From the IMG/VR virus record IMGVR_UViG_3300008262_006604, positions 1 to 25,699 of that record: a DNA stretch of 25,699 bases, one strand, 5' to 3'. The notes under the pieces are model-generated. The model saw only the letters and a program-made list of their open reading frames with translations, was not told where the DNA came from and searched no databases. The position numbers and the translations under genes were made by a program. Numbering within the stretch: the stretch's first letter is position 1; each line of letters begins with the position of its first letter. Source of the stretch: a virus. This document shows, piece by piece, positions 1 through 9,648 of the stretch.

Positions 1-145
1 CTTCGACAGCCTTTGGCTTGGAACCGAAAAGTTCTTGTTTGGATTTAAGATTTCCAACTTCATCTGAAGAAGGATTTTGTAAGCTGTGTTTTTCAGCTTC
101 GTTTAAGAGAATTTGTTCGTAGATATCAGAAAGAGGATTTTTCAT
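1..145 (-). CDS. N-terminus of an unrecognised phage protein (partial, runs off left edge)
   Basis: Reading the minus strand from an ATG at 143-145 gives an open frame of 48 codons to the window edge, beginning MKNPLSDIYEQILLNE. The predicted piece is acidic and hydrophilic, with no signal peptide or membrane segment. It lies 25 bases after the stop of the 1037-residue tail protein and on the same strand, so it probably belongs to the late virion block. The start is preceded by the A/T-rich box GATAAATAA (153-162) instead of a Shine-Dalgarno site. I do not recognise the family. Position suggests a structural or assembly protein, but nothing in the visible residues proves that. Confidence 0.7.
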   Translation of the reverse strand, partial: MKNPLSDIYEQILLNEAEKHSLQNPSSDEVGNLKSKQELFGSKPKAVE

Positions 146-154
146 GAGTAATTT

Positions 155-162
155 TATTTATC
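155..162 (-). promoter_or_regulatory. Possible T4-like late promoter or start-associated A/T box (GATAAATA)
   Basis: On the minus strand GATAAATA lies in the 25-base gap before the ATG at 143-145. T4-like late promoters are TATAAATA, and related phages use NATAAATA, with no -35 element; none is seen here. The transcript would start only a few bases before the ATG. The same octamer occurs at 17885-17892 before another start codon, so it may instead be part of translation initiation. Confidence 0.3.
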
Positions 163-170
163 TAATTTTA

Positions 171-3100
171 TTAATTTTTACAGGTTGGATCAAAATATTT
201 TGCAACCGATTTCAAATTTGTCCATAGTTGTTCAGACAAACGGTTGATTACTGCATTGGTTACAATTTCGTTTTGTCCTAGTTTTAAATCTTCTTTGACA
301 TAAGTTGGTTCAGCATAGCTCTTGCAACCTTGGATTTCATAGAAGAGAGAATTTCTAAACAACTCGATGTTGTCCCATAAACGATGGAAAGATTTTAAAT
401 ATACCCATGGCTGAATATATTCTTCTTTGTCAATTAAAATCGAATCCAGACTCCATAAATTAAATGTCGAGTAATTTTCATAAGATAGCTCATCGATTGT
501 CATTCGGTCTATAATTTTTAAAATTGTATTATTCAAAGTAACATAAATGTTTCTGTTCTTGTCCTGAACAATACTAGAAAATTTATTCAAAACGCTGTCG
601 TCTACGCAAGGATAGTCATTAATAATGTAATGAGAAAACACGCCGGTTCTAAAATATTTTAAAATACCTTTATCATAGGTAATATAAATCGTTTCGTCAT
701 TAAAGTTCGAATTAATTTTTGTTCCTGTGATGCCTTCTGGAAGAGAATATTGAAAAGCAAAGTTTGCATCTTTGTCAAAAACATAAACCTTTGAGTCTTC
801 TGCTAAGCAATGCAAGTTATCATTTGAATCGACACATATACTAATTGGGGGATTGTCTTGAAATTTTGTGCTTTGAAATGTGGCAATGTGCCGACCGTTA
901 ATTGTAAGCTTCTTGACACATTCATTTCCAGCATCACAAACCCATACGTTGTTATATTTGTCGATATGTATGTCTGTTGGTTTGTTGAATCCCGTCTTAC
1001 TATTTGACAAGCCGTATCTGCCCCATGTGCTAAACAACACAAAATCGTTTGTTGTTACATCAATAGAAAATACAGAAACCCTTGAAAGAGTTGAATCCAG
1101 TACTGCAATTTTGTCATCCGAAGTTGTTGCAATTCCAGCAATGTTGATAAATTTAAAAACTTTGTCAGCAAAAAAATGTTTGTTTAGCAATGTTGCATAA
1201 TAGTCATTGTTTAATAAATGCAATTCGCTTTTGTACGCAAGAACTAACATGTCTAAGTTGTTTAATCTTGCTATTCCTGTGTACTTGCACGTTTCGTCTT
1301 CTTGTATGCAGTTCCATACATTAAATTCCAAGGGCTCGATAGTCGGAACATGCCAATAATCGTTTCTTCCACATCCAAGTTCATCAACAAGAGAACAGTC
1401 TTCCCCAGCCCACGTGACTGCATATTCTTGATCGCACTTCGTATTTTGCCAAGTCGTATACGTAGTTGAACTTCCACACTTTCTTGCAGCCCACTTCCAA
1501 TCAAAACAATACTTTCCGAGACAAGAACCTTCAGGAGCCGGGGTGGGTTCCAGTCTACCGTTAATTTTATTTGTTGTGTTATAGATTCTTGCGTAGCTTC
1601 TTAGTTCTTCTACAGTGTCATTAAATTTAACAAAAATACTATTGATGTTATCTTCCGTTACCCATTCATTTGGAGACAATCTGGGGGCGTAATCTTCTGT
1701 CAACACAGAGGGAGAGGAATCGACAGATCTGTATGAAGATTCACTAACTTGGTCGTAATAAGGGACGATTTCGATAAAGTCTTTTAAAATTGTTGTTACG
1801 GAACGAGCCTGGTTGTCTTGATCGGTAAAATTTATCGTTGCTGACATTGTAACCGTGCCAACATCTTCATAACTAGCTGTTTTGAAACATAATGTATTAG
1901 AACCCGGACTGCATACCTCTGACGCACTAAACACTAACGGTTCCTCGAGTCTTTCAGAGGAAAGAACGACACTCGTGACTGTTATATTAAAACGATCCTC
2001 TGCAATGTTATAAAATTTTATTTCTTCCCCAGTCAAATAATAATAACTTGAAGTATAAAACCTACCGATCGGCATTCCAGCTACGACATTTGATTCTGTT
2101 AAAACTAATGGAACCGTGCGACATAACCAATCATTCGGAGGCAAATTAATTTCCGTCGACTTATAAACAGAAACTGTTGTGGTAACCGTTGTATCAAATC
2201 CTGCAGAACACTTAAACAAAAAGTCATTAATATTGTTTTGATTGTAGTAAGATAAAGGAAAAGAATAGCCAGTTACTCCACCAAAAATAGTGGTTGTATT
2301 TTCCCAATCCGGATTTGGTTCCTGCGTGTCAGCAACTGATTCCAACTTCCATCTTGTAGCATAAAAAGATTCTGTTAAAAATGCAGACTGATTATTATTG
2401 CTTTGAACAGTAGCTAAGAATCTTGTCGGAGTAAAGTCGTATGGAAGAGATGTAGGATACGCAGACAACTGAGAGACTATGTCATAATTTTCGACAATCG
2501 GATATGGCCTAACATCAATAAAATTTCTTAATCTTCCGTTCAACTCACTAGCAGAGCCTGTTATGTGAAAAGTTGAGCAGAAAAAAGGATAAAAAGATAT
2601 CAATCCGGTTAAATCGTCATATGTGTATATTGGACCAGTTAATTTAATTTTAGAATCCGTTGTCCACAAACTTATTGGATATTGCTTTTCTAAAGCAGGA
2701 GAGCTCGTTATAGAAACTGTAGCTGTTCTATTGGTAACGGTACTAACAACTGTGTTCGAAGAACCTCCTTCGATAGAAGATAAGCTGTTGCCTACAAACC
2801 AGTTGGCTGTAGAATAGTTAGAAGACAAATTGATCGTTTCTGTATGACCCTCCCCATAAAAATAAACGCCAGAACTTTGAGTATAATTCGTTGAATCAAG
2901 AGTTGTTAGTGTTCCATTATATTCGTTAATTCTGAGTGTGGGATAAGCAACAAAATCGGCACTCGGAAAAGAAGAAACGTACTGAGCAGATAGTGTAAAT
3001 GTTCCGTAATATTCAATCGGATTTAGTGAAGAAACAAACACAGTTATGCTAGAGAGACACTCAGCAGTTCTTTGAAATTGCTGGCAAGTTTGTAAGTCAA

Positions 3101-3284
3101 TCATCGGTCGTCTTGCAGAATTATTAATCGAAAACTCCGCTTGATACCAATCAATTAATTTTAATTCTGGATTTTCTTGATCAACGAGCTTGAAAATTAC
3201 ATCATGAGGAACTGAGGACACTGCTCGATAGAATAGTGTATTGTTCGAAGAGCGCTCGTAATTTGCAAATAAATCCAATGCCAT
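171..3284 (-). CDS. Large tail/baseplate structural protein with Cys/Trp module and NHL beta-propeller
   Basis: This is a 1037-residue protein, ATG at 3282-3284. Residues 1-580 are beta-rich and Ser/Thr/Asn-rich with several immunoglobulin-like stretches. Residues 586-668 form a Cys/Trp-rich module with the pattern TW-x4-C-x3-Y-x2-TW-x4-C. Residues about 675-930 carry NHL-type propeller blades, the clearest at 766-805 (KPTDIHIDKYNNVWVCDAGN). The C-terminal 100 residues (from YENYSTFNLW) look like a conserved module that I associate with large structural proteins of marine T4-like phages. There is no signal peptide or membrane segment, as expected for a virion protein. It is the penultimate visible gene of the minus-strand late block, 39 bases after the 822-residue protein. 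NHL propellers bind protein or glycan ligands, so an adhesin or tail fibre role is reasonable but inferred. Confidence 0.85.
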   Translation of the reverse strand: MALDLFANYERSSNNTLFYRAVSSVPHDVIFKLVDQENPELKLIDWYQAEFSINNSARRPMIDLQTCQQFQRTAECLSSITVFVSSLNPIEYYGTFTLSAQYVSSFPSADFVAYPTLRINEYNGTLTTLDSTNYTQSSGVYFYGEGHTETINLSSNYSTANWFVGNSLSSIEGGSSNTVVSTVTNRTATVSITSSPALEKQYPISLWTTDSKIKLTGPIYTYDDLTGLISFYPFFCSTFHITGSASELNGRLRNFIDVRPYPIVENYDIVSQLSAYPTSLPYDFTPTRFLATVQSNNNQSAFLTESFYATRWKLESVADTQEPNPDWENTTTIFGGVTGYSFPLSYYNQNNINDFLFKCSAGFDTTVTTTVSVYKSTEINLPPNDWLCRTVPLVLTESNVVAGMPIGRFYTSSYYYLTGEEIKFYNIAEDRFNITVTSVVLSSERLEEPLVFSASEVCSPGSNTLCFKTASYEDVGTVTMSATINFTDQDNQARSVTTILKDFIEIVPYYDQVSESSYRSVDSSPSVLTEDYAPRLSPNEWVTEDNINSIFVKFNDTVEELRSYARIYNTTNKINGRLEPTPAPEGSCLGKYCFDWKWAARKCGSSTTYTTWQNTKCDQEYAVTWAGEDCSLVDELGCGRNDYWHVPTIEPLEFNVWNCIQEDETCKYTGIARLNNLDMLVLAYKSELHLLNNDYYATLLNKHFFADKVFKFINIAGIATTSDDKIAVLDSTLSRVSVFSIDVTTNDFVLFSTWGRYGLSNSKTGFNKPTDIHIDKYNNVWVCDAGNECVKKLTINGRHIATFQSTKFQDNPPISICVDSNDNLHCLAEDSKVYVFDKDANFAFQYSLPEGITGTKINSNFNDETIYITYDKGILKYFRTGVFSHYIINDYPCVDDSVLNKFSSIVQDKNRNIYVTLNNTILKIIDRMTIDELSYENYSTFNLWSLDSILIDKEEYIQPWVYLKSFHRLWDNIELFRNSLFYEIQGCKSYAEPTYVKEDLKLGQNEIVTNAVINRLSEQLWTNLKSVAKYFDPTCKN

Positions 3285-3323
3285 TGGGATTACTTATTAG
3301 TCAACTTAAAGAAGGACACTTTC

Positions 3324-5792
3324 TTATAACCATTCAATGTCAACGAAATCGACATAACCAGGATTAATTTCTTCGACGATTTTTTTTATTTCTTCTTTAA
3401 CCATGTTTTTTACAATTGGATCGTCCACTGGAAAATTTGCTAGCTTAATTTTATAAAATGGAGATTTCGAGCCAGGCAATTTGTGTTTAAACACTCTGTC
3501 TATTTTTTCCACATATTGCGTTAACGGAGTTGGCAGCGACCAATAAATGTCTTCAGCAACTATGTTCGAACGAAGAAATAAAATTAATTCTTCTTCTTGC
3601 AAGCAACGATTATAGAGCTTAGCGGATTGTAAGAATCCATTAAAAATCAGAGACGTTGAGCCGATTTCTTTGTTGAATCCATTCTTATAACCAACCGGAG
3701 ACCCAAAAAACCAAGCCGGTTGTTGTTCAAACGATAAACCGTACCGTCCTTCATGTATAAATGAACTTTTAAGAGAACCGTTTACATAAAGTTTGAATTG
3801 TCTGTTTTGATAGGTAACTATAACGTTTTGCCAACTTTTATTATCCCATCCATCTATTGAACAGCTGCAAGTAAAGATACCATAGTCGTTTGCTGTTTTT
3901 TCAAAATCTCTTAATGAAGCTTTTAATATCAATTGACGCTTATCAGAAACTGGAGCTAATTTGCCAAAAACTCGTCTGTGATCATAACCCGTGAAGTCTC
4001 CTTGGCCAAGGTATTCAAATTTGGCTGGATCTTGCTCAAGTTCTTTGAGAATTTGGTTTCTGTACAAATTATTAACATTAATGGTTTTTTGAAGCTGGCC
4101 GTTCATATCCACCATATACAAGACTGCTTCGTCTGCATATTGAATTAATGAGAGCCATTCAAAAGTCTGAGTTGTTCGGTTGTAATGATTAATAAAACTA
4201 ATATGCTTTATTGAGTGTGCTGTGTTTGTTCCTAGATCTGTTTTAAAAACAAACTTGTCCGTTTCATCAGTAAAGCTTGGATTGAGAACTGTTAGATCAT
4301 TATTGCCATGCAGAACCCACAAGCGTCCCATCGGATCAATTTGAAAAGAAGAAGCGTCATTTAAAAACTGATAAAACAGTTCATTGTTTTTATATAAGTT
4401 GAAGTCTGTTTTGCTTATTGACCACTTTGTTTGTTCATCGAATTTAATATCAATACTATTTTCATCAAATACGAATCCATATTGATCTGTAGCAGAGTTG
4501 CTGCTAATAGCAAACACGCTCGTTGAATTTGTTTGTTTTAATGTAGTAGATTTTAAACTAAAGTTGGTATCGAATTGATAAATTCTTTCGGTTGTTATTA
4601 CCCAAATATCATTATTCTGTCCGCAGAATATCCCAAGAGGTAGTTCCGTTTCCACGAAGCCGAAGTCGTTTGTTTTCGAAGACCTTAAAATTGTTCCTAA
4701 GTGATCGATTTTATAAATGGTTCCTGTATTATCGTTGTGACATATTATAATGTTGTGATTTGTATCAACACAAACAAATTTTGGAGTTTTTGCTTCTTCG
4801 AGACTGGTAAATTTAGTTAGTGTATCAGTTACTCCCACTCCATTTTCATTAACTATCAAAACGTGACCGTAATTCGTTTCAGGTATAGCGAATAAAGGAT
4901 AGCTACTCAAACTATCTACAAATACTCCAATGCCGCTGCTCGAAGAAAAGTTCCCAGCAAATTGTGTGGTAGGACAATTTGCCCAATCATCACTACGAAC
5001 CCAAAATGAAAGAGAAAATTCATCAGGAGTTATTAGCTTTTCATCCCAAGCCATATAACATTCTACGTTGCTAGAGTGTTTGAAGCTTATTAAGTTAGAG
5101 TCCACGCGCTGAGGATCTTTAATGTCTGGATATAATTCAGAATTTAAAGCAGGGGAATTGACAGTTACATTTATTTGATTATTAGAAGAATCCACAGAAT
5201 CTGTTCCCCACTCTGTCAAATTGAAAACTTGATATATTTGTTGATCTGTGCCACTAAAAGAATTTACAATCGTTGCTGCAGTATCTTCCCCGACGTGATA
5301 GTATTTGTAAAGCAAGCCAGGTTCTAGTACGAGAGTCGAAGGAACGTCTTCAAAAATTGGATTGTGATTGGTATACGTTGGATATAAAAGATCGCTGACT
5401 GCTATGCTGCTGCTAAAGCTTCCAGGGTCATAGTATCTGTCATACCATTGTTGAGTACCATCCAAGCTTCGATACAGCCACGAGCAGAACCACATGCCGT
5501 TAGCAATAGAAGAAAGGGCTGGTCCATTATTTGTAGTAACTCCGTAATTTTTTCTGCTTTGAAAAATTCTATCAGAAGCAGCAGGAAACGGTCCGCCGAT
5601 AGCTCCGTTTTGAATTAACGTGGAAGCAGACAAAAAAATCGATGAACTGTATCCTGGAATATGAAAGTAAGTTTCGTGATCCTTTTTTAAAACGATTTCT
5701 GTGTTGTCGCTTTGATACCCAAGAACTAATTTTTCGTTTCCTTGTTCCCGATTTTTAGACAAATAAAGCTTATTGTATGCTCTGTTATTCAT
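3324..5792 (-). CDS. Tail structural protein: LamG-like lectin domain apparently split by a beta-propeller
   Basis: This is an 822-residue protein, ATG at 5790-5792, starting 4 bases after the stop of the upstream gene. Residues 150-170 carry a W...STLVLEPG module that also occurs twice in the protein at 10005-12563. Residues 236-305 (DEFSLSFWVRSDDW) look like the first half of a concanavalin A/LamG-like jelly roll. Residues about 306-575 look like a propeller (blade signatures KFVCVDTNHNIIIC and GQNNDIWVIT). Residues 615-742 look like the second half of the jelly roll (WQNVIVTYQNRQFKLYVNGS, then FNGFLQSAKLYNRCL). LamG-type domains bind sugars, so a receptor-binding or decoration role is inferred. 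The C-terminus (from about 745) is charged and may attach the protein to the tail. No frame problem is seen. Confidence 0.82.
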   Translation of the reverse strand: MNNRAYNKLYLSKNREQGNEKLVLGYQSDNTEIVLKKDHETYFHIPGYSSSIFLSASTLIQNGAIGGPFPAASDRIFQSRKNYGVTTNNGPALSSIANGMWFCSWLYRSLDGTQQWYDRYYDPGSFSSSIAVSDLLYPTYTNHNPIFEDVPSTLVLEPGLLYKYYHVGEDTAATIVNSFSGTDQQIYQVFNLTEWGTDSVDSSNNQINVTVNSPALNSELYPDIKDPQRVDSNLISFKHSSNVECYMAWDEKLITPDEFSLSFWVRSDDWANCPTTQFAGNFSSSSGIGVFVDSLSSYPLFAIPETNYGHVLIVNENGVGVTDTLTKFTSLEEAKTPKFVCVDTNHNIIICHNDNTGTIYKIDHLGTILRSSKTNDFGFVETELPLGIFCGQNNDIWVITTERIYQFDTNFSLKSTTLKQTNSTSVFAISSNSATDQYGFVFDENSIDIKFDEQTKWSISKTDFNLYKNNELFYQFLNDASSFQIDPMGRLWVLHGNNDLTVLNPSFTDETDKFVFKTDLGTNTAHSIKHISFINHYNRTTQTFEWLSLIQYADEAVLYMVDMNGQLQKTINVNNLYRNQILKELEQDPAKFEYLGQGDFTGYDHRRVFGKLAPVSDKRQLILKASLRDFEKTANDYGIFTCSCSIDGWDNKSWQNVIVTYQNRQFKLYVNGSLKSSFIHEGRYGLSFEQQPAWFFGSPVGYKNGFNKEIGSTSLIFNGFLQSAKLYNRCLQEEELILFLRSNIVAEDIYWSLPTPLTQYVEKIDRVFKHKLPGSKSPFYKIKLANFPVDDPIVKNMVKEEIKKIVEEINPGYVDFVDIEWL

Positions 5793-5796
5793 TTGT

Positions 5797-6681
5797 TTAT
5801 GTAGAAAACGTTCCCGTAGGAGTAAAGTTTGTCTTTAAAGACATTATATTTACATTAACGTTGTCGGGACTATTTATTAATTTTTCTAAGGTAGTCGAGA
5901 CCAACCAATTGGTAGGAGCAAAATTAGATTCTTGGATTAAAACATTTTTCTTATTGCCAAATGATTCAAATTGATTAAAATATTTTATTCGTTCCATTTC
6001 AAGCAACGGTCCTTTTACTAACTCACTTCTTGAGATTGGAACAGCACTGAGCAGATAATTGTTGAGAACTGTGTTGTTCAGCATCGTACCTGTAGCCATC
6101 ACAGTACCGTCACAACCAGCAGCCAAATATCTGGGCCCTTCTGTAGTGATTGTCTTGAGAGTTAAGGTATCGTTTGAAACATCGACCTCAAACCTTTGAC
6201 GATTAAGTTGTTCTTCGGTTGTGGCCTTTCTGGATTCGTATACTCGAAACGGATAAGAAGAAGATACTTCTAATCTGTAATCTTTACTAGTTAAAATTTC
6301 TACGGTATAATCAGCAACTAAAGCAAAAAACAACGGGGTTTTATTAGTCGAGCTCCACTCAGCATTTCCGTCGTTAATGTTTATATAAGACTCCGAACCT
6401 GGTTGCTTCAAATACAGCAAGGAAGGCATCATCGAAACACCTAATTTTATTTGCTGTTGCTCTAAACACGAGCTAAGTTCAACAATATCAGTTAAAAATA
6501 AAATATTATTTTTGCTTATTACTGCATCCTGAACGTTAGAAAAAATACTATATTTGTTGTAAGCAAGACCGTTAGAAAATAAAATAGGAGTATCTTTTAA
6601 TTCTTCGGTTGTTTTGTATGAATAGTTTATTTCAAAACAATCAACTCCAGATAAAGAATTAAAGGATATTGAGCTTGTCAT
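5797..6681 (-). CDS. Unrecognised beta-rich structural protein of the tail block
   Basis: This is a 294-residue protein, ATG at 6679-6681, with 38 bases between it and the upstream gene, the widest gap in this part of the late block. It is rich in Ser, Thr and Asn with alternating hydrophobic residues, typical of a beta-sandwich or fibre protein. A stretch near residues 180-200 (RYLAAGCDGTVMATG) resembles a beta-trefoil strand pattern, but this is weak. There is no signal peptide or membrane segment. I do not recognise a family. Strand, spacing and composition place it with the tail or baseplate proteins around it. Confidence 0.75.
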   Translation of the reverse strand: MTSSISFNSLSGVDCFEINYSYKTTEELKDTPILFSNGLAYNKYSIFSNVQDAVISKNNILFLTDIVELSSCLEQQQIKLGVSMMPSLLYLKQPGSESYININDGNAEWSSTNKTPLFFALVADYTVEILTSKDYRLEVSSSYPFRVYESRKATTEEQLNRQRFEVDVSNDTLTLKTITTEGPRYLAAGCDGTVMATGTMLNNTVLNNYLLSAVPISRSELVKGPLLEMERIKYFNQFESFGNKKNVLIQESNFAPTNWLVSTTLEKLINSPDNVNVNIMSLKTNFTPTGTFST

Positions 6682-6719
6682 GTATATAATTATTGCTTAC
6701 TGACTCAGAAAGCTCTAAA

Positions 6720-7889
6720 TTAACTATTACCAAATTTTGCTGCAGTAATGTCTTCCCCTATTTGAAGCAAAGCAGAAAATACTTTTTGATCATTGACGTT
6801 ATTTTGCAGTAACTTTATTTTGTTGTTTGTTAGACTATACGTTTGAGGCTTAATCGGGCCAACAGTCGTCGAAGCACAATCAGTCGTGCTCGTGGAGCTA
6901 GCGTATGCAGTAATGCTTGGATAGAAGGAAAATCCAGTGTTTTTGTTTATTGTATAGATATGCTTCACGTCGTAATTTCTTGGATCGTTTGGGTCGCTAG
7001 AAAATACACCAGTATATACAAACGGATCAGAAGTATTAACCGACCATCTCCTTTGAATTAATTGAGGAGAACCGTCACCGAGATCCCAAACAATTTTTTC
7101 AATGGGAAAGCTACCGCATTTGGTAAATCTTGCTGTCAGTGTTGCAGAGAGAGGAGAAATCCGATTAAGAGAGTCCGGTTGAGCGGCACTAAGATATGCT
7201 ACTGGAGAAATTTCTTTAATTTTTATTTTGTTTGCAAGCTTGCTGACTGCAGTGCTACTGGGCCCAACAATAAGAGGAGATTCAAAACAATTTCCAGAAA
7301 CGCTCTGCCAAGTTTTGCTATATACCTCATTGCATGAAGCTTGTTTCCAAGTAATTGAATTATTTGTCAAATCCCCTACTCCGGTATCACATATTTCTGG
7401 AGAATTGCATACGAGCTTATTCCAATTCCAATAAATTCTGCCTCTATCAATTTGCTCAAGTAAATCAAAAACAGGAGCTTGGCTTTCTTCTATTGTTTCC
7501 TGTTGATAAAAGATTGTAGGTTGCTGACCTGTATCAACAGATGTGACGTATTGAATTGTAGTCATTGCTGGTTCATAAATTCCAGGCATTACATAAACAT
7601 GGCAAAAATAAGCTTCATCAAAACCAAGCGATGTTAATAGAACGCTTTCACAATTATAATAATCATTAAAATTAATAGTTCTGAAAACTGTAAGAGCGCT
7701 ATCTGTTGGTTCTGGAGTGGATACAGAAGACAAGCGAATAAAAGCAAACGGAGCATAACCTACTAAATATCCTTCTTCATCGACCTGTAAATCTGTAAGT
7801 TCGGAACTTGTCGGAGAAGGTATTCCGTTGTCCCAACTGTATGTCGAAGGAACGGTTTTAGGCATTACAGGATCGAACGTCGTAATCAT
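6720..7889 (-). CDS. Tail structural protein with Cys/Trp module and PKD domain
   Basis: This is a 389-residue protein, ATG at 7887-7889, one base after the stop of the upstream gene, so probably translationally coupled. Residues 151-201 hold a Cys/Trp module (W154, W156, C161, then TW-x4-C-x3-Y-x2-TW-x6-C), the same pattern as residues 593-630 of the 1037-residue protein two genes downstream. Residues about 245-345 form a PKD domain, shown by WDLGDGSP at 268-275 and the closing strand VKHIYT at 308-313. PKD domains are immunoglobulin-like folds common in phage tail and surface proteins. No enzyme motif is visible. It is probably a minor tail or baseplate component; the exact place in the virion cannot be read from sequence. 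Confidence 0.8.
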   Translation of the reverse strand: MITTFDPVMPKTVPSTYSWDNGIPSPTSSELTDLQVDEEGYLVGYAPFAFIRLSSVSTPEPTDSALTVFRTINFNDYYNCESVLLTSLGFDEAYFCHVYVMPGIYEPAMTTIQYVTSVDTGQQPTIFYQQETIEESQAPVFDLLEQIDRGRIYWNWNKLVCNSPEICDTGVGDLTNNSITWKQASCNEVYSKTWQSVSGNCFESPLIVGPSSTAVSKLANKIKIKEISPVAYLSAAQPDSLNRISPLSATLTARFTKCGSFPIEKIVWDLGDGSPQLIQRRWSVNTSDPFVYTGVFSSDPNDPRNYDVKHIYTINKNTGFSFYPSITAYASSTSTTDCASTTVGPIKPQTYSLTNNKIKLLQNNVNDQKVFSALLQIGEDITAAKFGNS

Positions 7890-7890
7890 A

Positions 7891-9648
7891 TTAGCTTGCA
7901 GAAAGAGTTAGTGAATAGAGAGTACTTCCTATTTCATTACTTATAGAGTACTGAACATGGTACAATCCCGTTGCTGTCAAAGTGCCAGTAAATGTTCCGC
8001 TCGAATTTACTGATATTTGATTCGAAATTGTTCCTCCATCAATTATTTCATAAGAAGTTGGAGTATTCCAACTGCTAACAGCAATAGAAAATGAACTATC
8101 GACTGTTACAGGAATAGCAGAAAGATAATTTGTCAATACAATAGGAGGCATCGTATTTGCTTGGAGCACATGCCTGTTTTCAAAAATTTCGATCGATTCT
8201 AGTTCCAAATCTTCCAATCGTTTGAGTTTGATGTTAATGAAAGCAATGTCCTCGTTTGCATCAGTAGCTAAATAAGTTATTCCAAATGTTCTTGTGGTTC
8301 CGCTGTAGGACAAACGTCCTTCAATTGGAGTATAAGCACTCAAGGATGTTTCTAAAGTATTAATATCTGATTGCTTAATTGGAAATTCTTTTTCCAAACT
8401 GCTGGTATTTAAATCATAATAATATAAAGCAGGAAAGAAATAATTAGCCGTTAATTCTGTAAAGAAACAAGAAACTGCTTTTTCTTGAGGCAAAAACCAA
8501 GTTTGTTCAAAACGAAATTTGTTTGAAGAGAGTTCTTTTGAACGAGTGGCATCGGTTGTTATTTCTATTTGTCCAGAAGAGTAATCATATACTACTCTGG
8601 ATAAAATAAACACGCTGGAAGTGCATACCATTAGAGTGTCGAAAAAGCAATCGATGTCTAATATTTGTTTTCCTGTTAATTGATTGTATATAGTTTCATT
8701 GCTTGAAAACTGTTCAAATAAAGCACTCAACGTTTTTGTTGCAGATTTAATCGACCCGTTATTTGTTTTCACCCACAATTCACCAGGAGTATGAGGTCTT
8801 TGAGCAATCGAAACTCCACTTAAATTTTTAAATAAACCGTATTGGTTTCCGTAAATGTCACTCACCCAAGCATCTAAAGCCTGTTGGGTTTTGCTTAACT
8901 CCTGAGATTCTTGCCAAGCAGAAACATTTCTCACTCCCGTGAAACCGATTGGTTCGTTTGCTTTATCAATCCACTGATCGGCATATGTTCCTCCCCATGG
9001 CGAAAACGTATTGGTAGACTCTACTAAACCTAAAGATGTTTCCAGTACATTTGTTTGATACGGAATAAACGTCTGTAAAGTCTTTGTAAGTTCTTTTTTA
9101 ACCGAACCCGCTAAGCCGTTCGATATTGGAGGCTCTTTAAGCCACTCGTTGCTTTCTTCCCAATCATACAACGTTGGCTGCTCGGAATAAGTCAGCCCTC
9201 TGCCTCCAATATGAATTGTAGTATCTTCTGAAATATAAGTTCCAGTCAATTCAGTAGTTTTTGAGTTAGCTACAAAATTTGTGTTTATGTATTGAGATGC
9301 TCCAAGATTTTGTACTGTAAAATAAGATCCGCTGTCTTTTTGAGAATATGTTTTATCAAGCGTTGGCAATACAGCAACCGTTGGATAGAATCTGTTTTGT
9401 AAATTTAAACTGGAAGCTTCTGTATTGTAGTAGAGAGTTGTGCTTGGATTGTCGGCATTTAAGTTTGGATCGACATTAGATTCAGTTGAAAGTACCCAAA
9501 CAAAGCTGCTTAAAGCATTGTAGAAAATTTCAACGGGCATGCCGTTCATATTGTTTGATAAAACAATGTCTGTTGCAGTTTGGAATGTAGCTATCAAAGA
9601 AAGTATTGCTATAACCCCATTCTTTAATTCCTTTAGATTTAGTTGCAA
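7891..9648 (-). CDS. C-terminal part of a frame-broken giant tail protein (Ig-like C-terminus)
   Basis: The open frame spans 585 codons if a TTG at 9646-9648 is used. The first ATG in frame is near 9545. Neither start is convincing, because meaningful tail-protein sequence in this frame appears to begin near 9570 (QTATDIVLSNNMNG) and the preceding sequence continues in a different frame (see 9530-10162). The middle is beta-rich and may contain propeller-like blades. Residues about 500-585 (SGTFTGTLTATGLYHVQYSI) form a bacterial Ig-like domain. A short motif, VSIAQRPHTPGEL at residues 279-291, resembles VSVANRPYTSQEL in the 1024-residue protein. I think this is the last third of one protein of about 1550 residues spanning 7891-12563, broken by two +1 shifts. 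Separate subunits are the alternative. Confidence 0.7.
   Translation of the reverse strand: MQLNLKELKNGVIAILSLIATFQTATDIVLSNNMNGMPVEIFYNALSSFVWVLSTESNVDPNLNADNPSTTLYYNTEASSLNLQNRFYPTVAVLPTLDKTYSQKDSGSYFTVQNLGASQYINTNFVANSKTTELTGTYISEDTTIHIGGRGLTYSEQPTLYDWEESNEWLKEPPISNGLAGSVKKELTKTLQTFIPYQTNVLETSLGLVESTNTFSPWGGTYADQWIDKANEPIGFTGVRNVSAWQESQELSKTQQALDAWVSDIYGNQYGLFKNLSGVSIAQRPHTPGELWVKTNNGSIKSATKTLSALFEQFSSNETIYNQLTGKQILDIDCFFDTLMVCTSSVFILSRVVYDYSSGQIEITTDATRSKELSSNKFRFEQTWFLPQEKAVSCFFTELTANYFFPALYYYDLNTSSLEKEFPIKQSDINTLETSLSAYTPIEGRLSYSGTTRTFGITYLATDANEDIAFINIKLKRLEDLELESIEIFENRHVLQANTMPPIVLTNYLSAIPVTVDSSFSIAVSSWNTPTSYEIIDGGTISNQISVNSSGTFTGTLTATGLYHVQYSISNEIGSTLYSLTLSAS

Noticed and set aside
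880-1504. Open frames on the opposite strand inside the tail genes (for example 880-1200 plus, 7062-7337 plus)
   Set aside because: They are short, overlap strongly supported coding regions, and have atypical protein composition; treated as shadows.
5873-5880. AATAAATA about 80 bases before the 822-residue gene as a late promoter
   Set aside because: It is within coding sequence of the previous gene and has no supporting context; the genes are only 4 bases apart and probably cotranscribed.
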